The position numbers and the translations under genes were made by a program. Of a stretch of 7,590 nt of DNA, positions 6,179-7,590 are shown one piece after another. The stretch comes from an uncultured Clostridia bacterium (GTDB taxonomy: Bacteria; Bacillota; Clostridia; Oscillospirales; Ruminococcaceae), in contig CAMAJC010000081.1 in NCBI GenBank assembly GCA_945835425.1, positions 1 to 7,590 of the forward strand. Reading direction: 5' to 3'. The stretch's first letter is position 1. Every line of letters begins with the position of its first letter. The notes under the pieces are model-generated. The model worked only from the letters and a program-made list of their open reading frames with translations. It searched no databases and was not told the DNA's origin.

Positions 6179-7558
6179 ATGACGACACTGGTTTTTATCG
6201 GCAATGATTTTAAATATGAGATGGAAAATGTCGCAAAGCTGTTTTTCCCGCTGGCCCATTTCCATTTTGTTTATGACGAGGCGCCGCCGGAAAGCGACTA
6301 CATCCTGTTTAAACGGGAGCAGGGAGAAGATTCCGTTTCCCTGTCGGTGCAGGTCGAGCTGCCTGCATGGCAGGGAAAGAGCGGCAAGGAATTTTCCTTT
6401 ACAGAAATGCCGGACGACAACGCCTGCGAAGCGGAGCTTGCGCGGCAGCTTTTCACCCTGCTGCATGAGATGACCGGCCTGCGTCCCCAGTGGGGGATAC
6501 TCACCGGCGTGCGTCCGGTCAAGCTGGTGCAGAAACGGCTGGCTGCGGGACTGGACGATGAGGAAGTTCGGACGGAGATGAAGGAGAAAAACTTTGTCAC
6601 CGACCATAAGCTCGACCTTGCTCTCAAAATCGCCCATGTGCAGGAAAACGTCCTCAAAGACCTTGCGCCCAGGGACTACAGCCTCTACCTCTCGATTCCG
6701 TACTGTCCCAGCCGGTGCAGCTACTGCAGCTTTGTCTCCCACGCCGTCACCGGCAAAAAGGCGCAGGAGCTGCTGCCGAAATATCTGATGGCGCTGATTA
6801 AAGAGCTGCGGGTGACGGCGGAACTGGCCGAGCGGCAGGGACTGCGGCTGCGCAGCATCTACCTCGGCGGCGGCACACCGACCGTCCTTTCGGCCAGCCA
6901 GCTGCGGCAGCTGACCGGCGCAGTCAAGCAGTATTTTCCCCATGTGGGCGAAATTGAATATACGATTGAAGCGGGACGTCCCGACACCATCACGCCCGAA
7001 AAGCTGGAGGTCATAAAGGATTCCGGCGCGACCCGCATCAGCATCAACCCGCAGACCTTCTCGGACGAGGTACTCCAGGGCGTCGGGCGGAAACATACGG
7101 CGCAGGACGTCATCGACTGCTACCATATGGCACGGGAGATGGGTTATGACGATATCAATATGGACCTGATCGCCGGGCTGCCGGGAGACACCTACGAAGG
7201 GTTTTGCAAAAGCCTTGACACGGCGGCGGAGCTGGCGCCGGAGAATATTACCGTCCACTCGCTGACCGTCAAGCGCTCCTCGGCGCTCTACAGCCAGCTC
7301 TCCGAGATGGAGGACTACCGGCCGGTGCAGCGGATGATGGACTATACCGCCGAGAAACTGATGGCGGCAGGATATGACCCCTATTACCTCTACCGCCAGA
7401 AGAACACCGTCGGCAACCTCGAAAACGTCGGCTATGCCCGTCCCGGCCACTGGGGAGAATACAACATCTATATCATGGAAGAAGTCCAGACCATCCTTGC
7501 CTGCGGAGCAGGCGCGGTTTCCAAGGTCGTGCTGCCGGGAAGGCTGGAACGGGTCTAG
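6179..7558 (+). CDS. hemZ: Radical SAM protein HemZ (coproporphyrinogen dehydrogenase-like), C-terminus cut by an in-frame TAG
   Basis: HemZ is the Firmicutes relative of HemN, the oxygen-independent coproporphyrinogen III dehydrogenase of haem synthesis; its activity in Clostridia without a full haem pathway is uncertain. Residues 1-165 form the HemZ-specific N-terminal region (WGILTGVRPVKLVQ, 105-118). The radical SAM core follows with CPSRCSYCSF (Cys176, Cys180, Cys183, ligands of a 4Fe-4S cluster), GGGTPT (230-235), YTIEAGRPDT (261-270) and RISINPQT (286-293). The C-terminal part has YLYRQKNTVGNLENVGYARPG (403-423) and CGAGAVSK (442-449). The ATG follows GGAAGGA (6166-6172) with a 6-base spacer and lies 14 bases after the MBL stop codon. 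At 459 residues it is shorter than B. subtilis HemZ (about 500). The frame stops at TAG (7556-7558), then continues with HFKYPYEYLG, which looks like the missing tail. It may be truncated, mutated or misread. Confidence 0.9.
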   Translation: MTTLVFIGNDFKYEMENVAKLFFPLAHFHFVYDEAPPESDYILFKREQGEDSVSLSVQVELPAWQGKSGKEFSFTEMPDDNACEAELARQLFTLLHEMTGLRPQWGILTGVRPVKLVQKRLAAGLDDEEVRTEMKEKNFVTDHKLDLALKIAHVQENVLKDLAPRDYSLYLSIPYCPSRCSYCSFVSHAVTGKKAQELLPKYLMALIKELRVTAELAERQGLRLRSIYLGGGTPTVLSASQLRQLTGAVKQYFPHVGEIEYTIEAGRPDTITPEKLEVIKDSGATRISINPQTFSDEVLQGVGRKHTAQDVIDCYHMAREMGYDDINMDLIAGLPGDTYEGFCKSLDTAAELAPENITVHSLTVKRSSALYSQLSEMEDYRPVQRMMDYTAEKLMAAGYDPYYLYRQKNTVGNLENVGYARPGHWGEYNIYIMEEVQTILACGAGAVSKVVLPGRLERV

Positions 7559-7590
7559 CATTTTAAATATCCGTATGAATATCTCGGGCG
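7559..7590 (+). other. Probable continuation of the hemZ frame after TAG, to the window edge
   Basis: In the hemZ frame the ten complete codons after TAG read HFKYPYEYLG. Family HemZ proteins continue past LERV with a short segment of the ERxxNxKxxxEY type, as I recall it, before a final helix. The match of spacing and residue type (K, Y, E, Y) suggests former or still used coding sequence. The window ends here, so neither the true end nor a next gene can be seen. Confidence 0.45.

Noticed and set aside
6152..7561. Long minus-strand open frame opposite hemZ
   Set aside because: It mirrors a clear radical SAM gene on the + strand; its translation shows no family motif and is the usual shadow in GC-rich DNA.

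Overview
The window looks like chromosomal housekeeping DNA from a moderately high-G+C member of the Clostridia, most probably the Oscillospirales/Ruminococcaceae group. This is an inference from the gene order (recJ, rel, dtd, metallo-beta-lactamase hydrolase, hemZ, all on the + strand), the Firmicutes-type HemZ, the purine-rich Shine-Dalgarno sites and the GC-rich third codon positions. I see no phage, transposase, CRISPR or defence gene, and no clear new multi-gene system. The unusual material lies between the genes and at the right edge.

Layout. Positions 1-120 hold the tail of an upstream transcription unit ending in two tandem intrinsic terminators, one with a UUCG tetraloop. A near-consensus extended -10 SigA promoter (143-171) then drives recJ (239-2266), a single-strand 5'-3' exonuclease of DNA repair. 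A 99-base gap without a gene leads to rel (2366-4558), a bifunctional RelA/SpoT-type (p)ppGpp synthetase/hydrolase. The apt gene that sits between these two in Bacillus is absent. Positions 4559-4829 carry a nested inverted repeat with a perfect 14-bp hairpin, then a copy (A) of a small repeat made of an AATAATG-rich tract plus a GC-rich hairpin. Next comes dtd (4830-5300), D-aminoacyl-tRNA deacylase, whose last codons run into a second repeat copy (B). A third copy (C) lies inverted just before the MBL-fold hydrolase gene (5541-6164). The hemZ gene (6179-7558) follows after 14 bases.

How the genes relate: recJ is DNA repair, rel is the stringent response, dtd is translation quality control, the MBL protein is a probable glyoxalase II-like thioesterase, and HemZ is a radical SAM protein related to coproporphyrinogen dehydrogenase. 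They share a conserved chromosomal neighbourhood more than a pathway. In related genomes hisS and aspS often follow, but they would lie outside this window.

Best leads: (1) a three-copy intergenic repeat family, with copies B and C facing each other as a MITE-like unit that supplies the dtd stop codon; (2) an in-frame TAG in hemZ, after which the same frame continues with HemZ-like sequence to the window edge; (3) substitutions in both catalytic motifs of Dtd; (4) the nested palindrome after rel.
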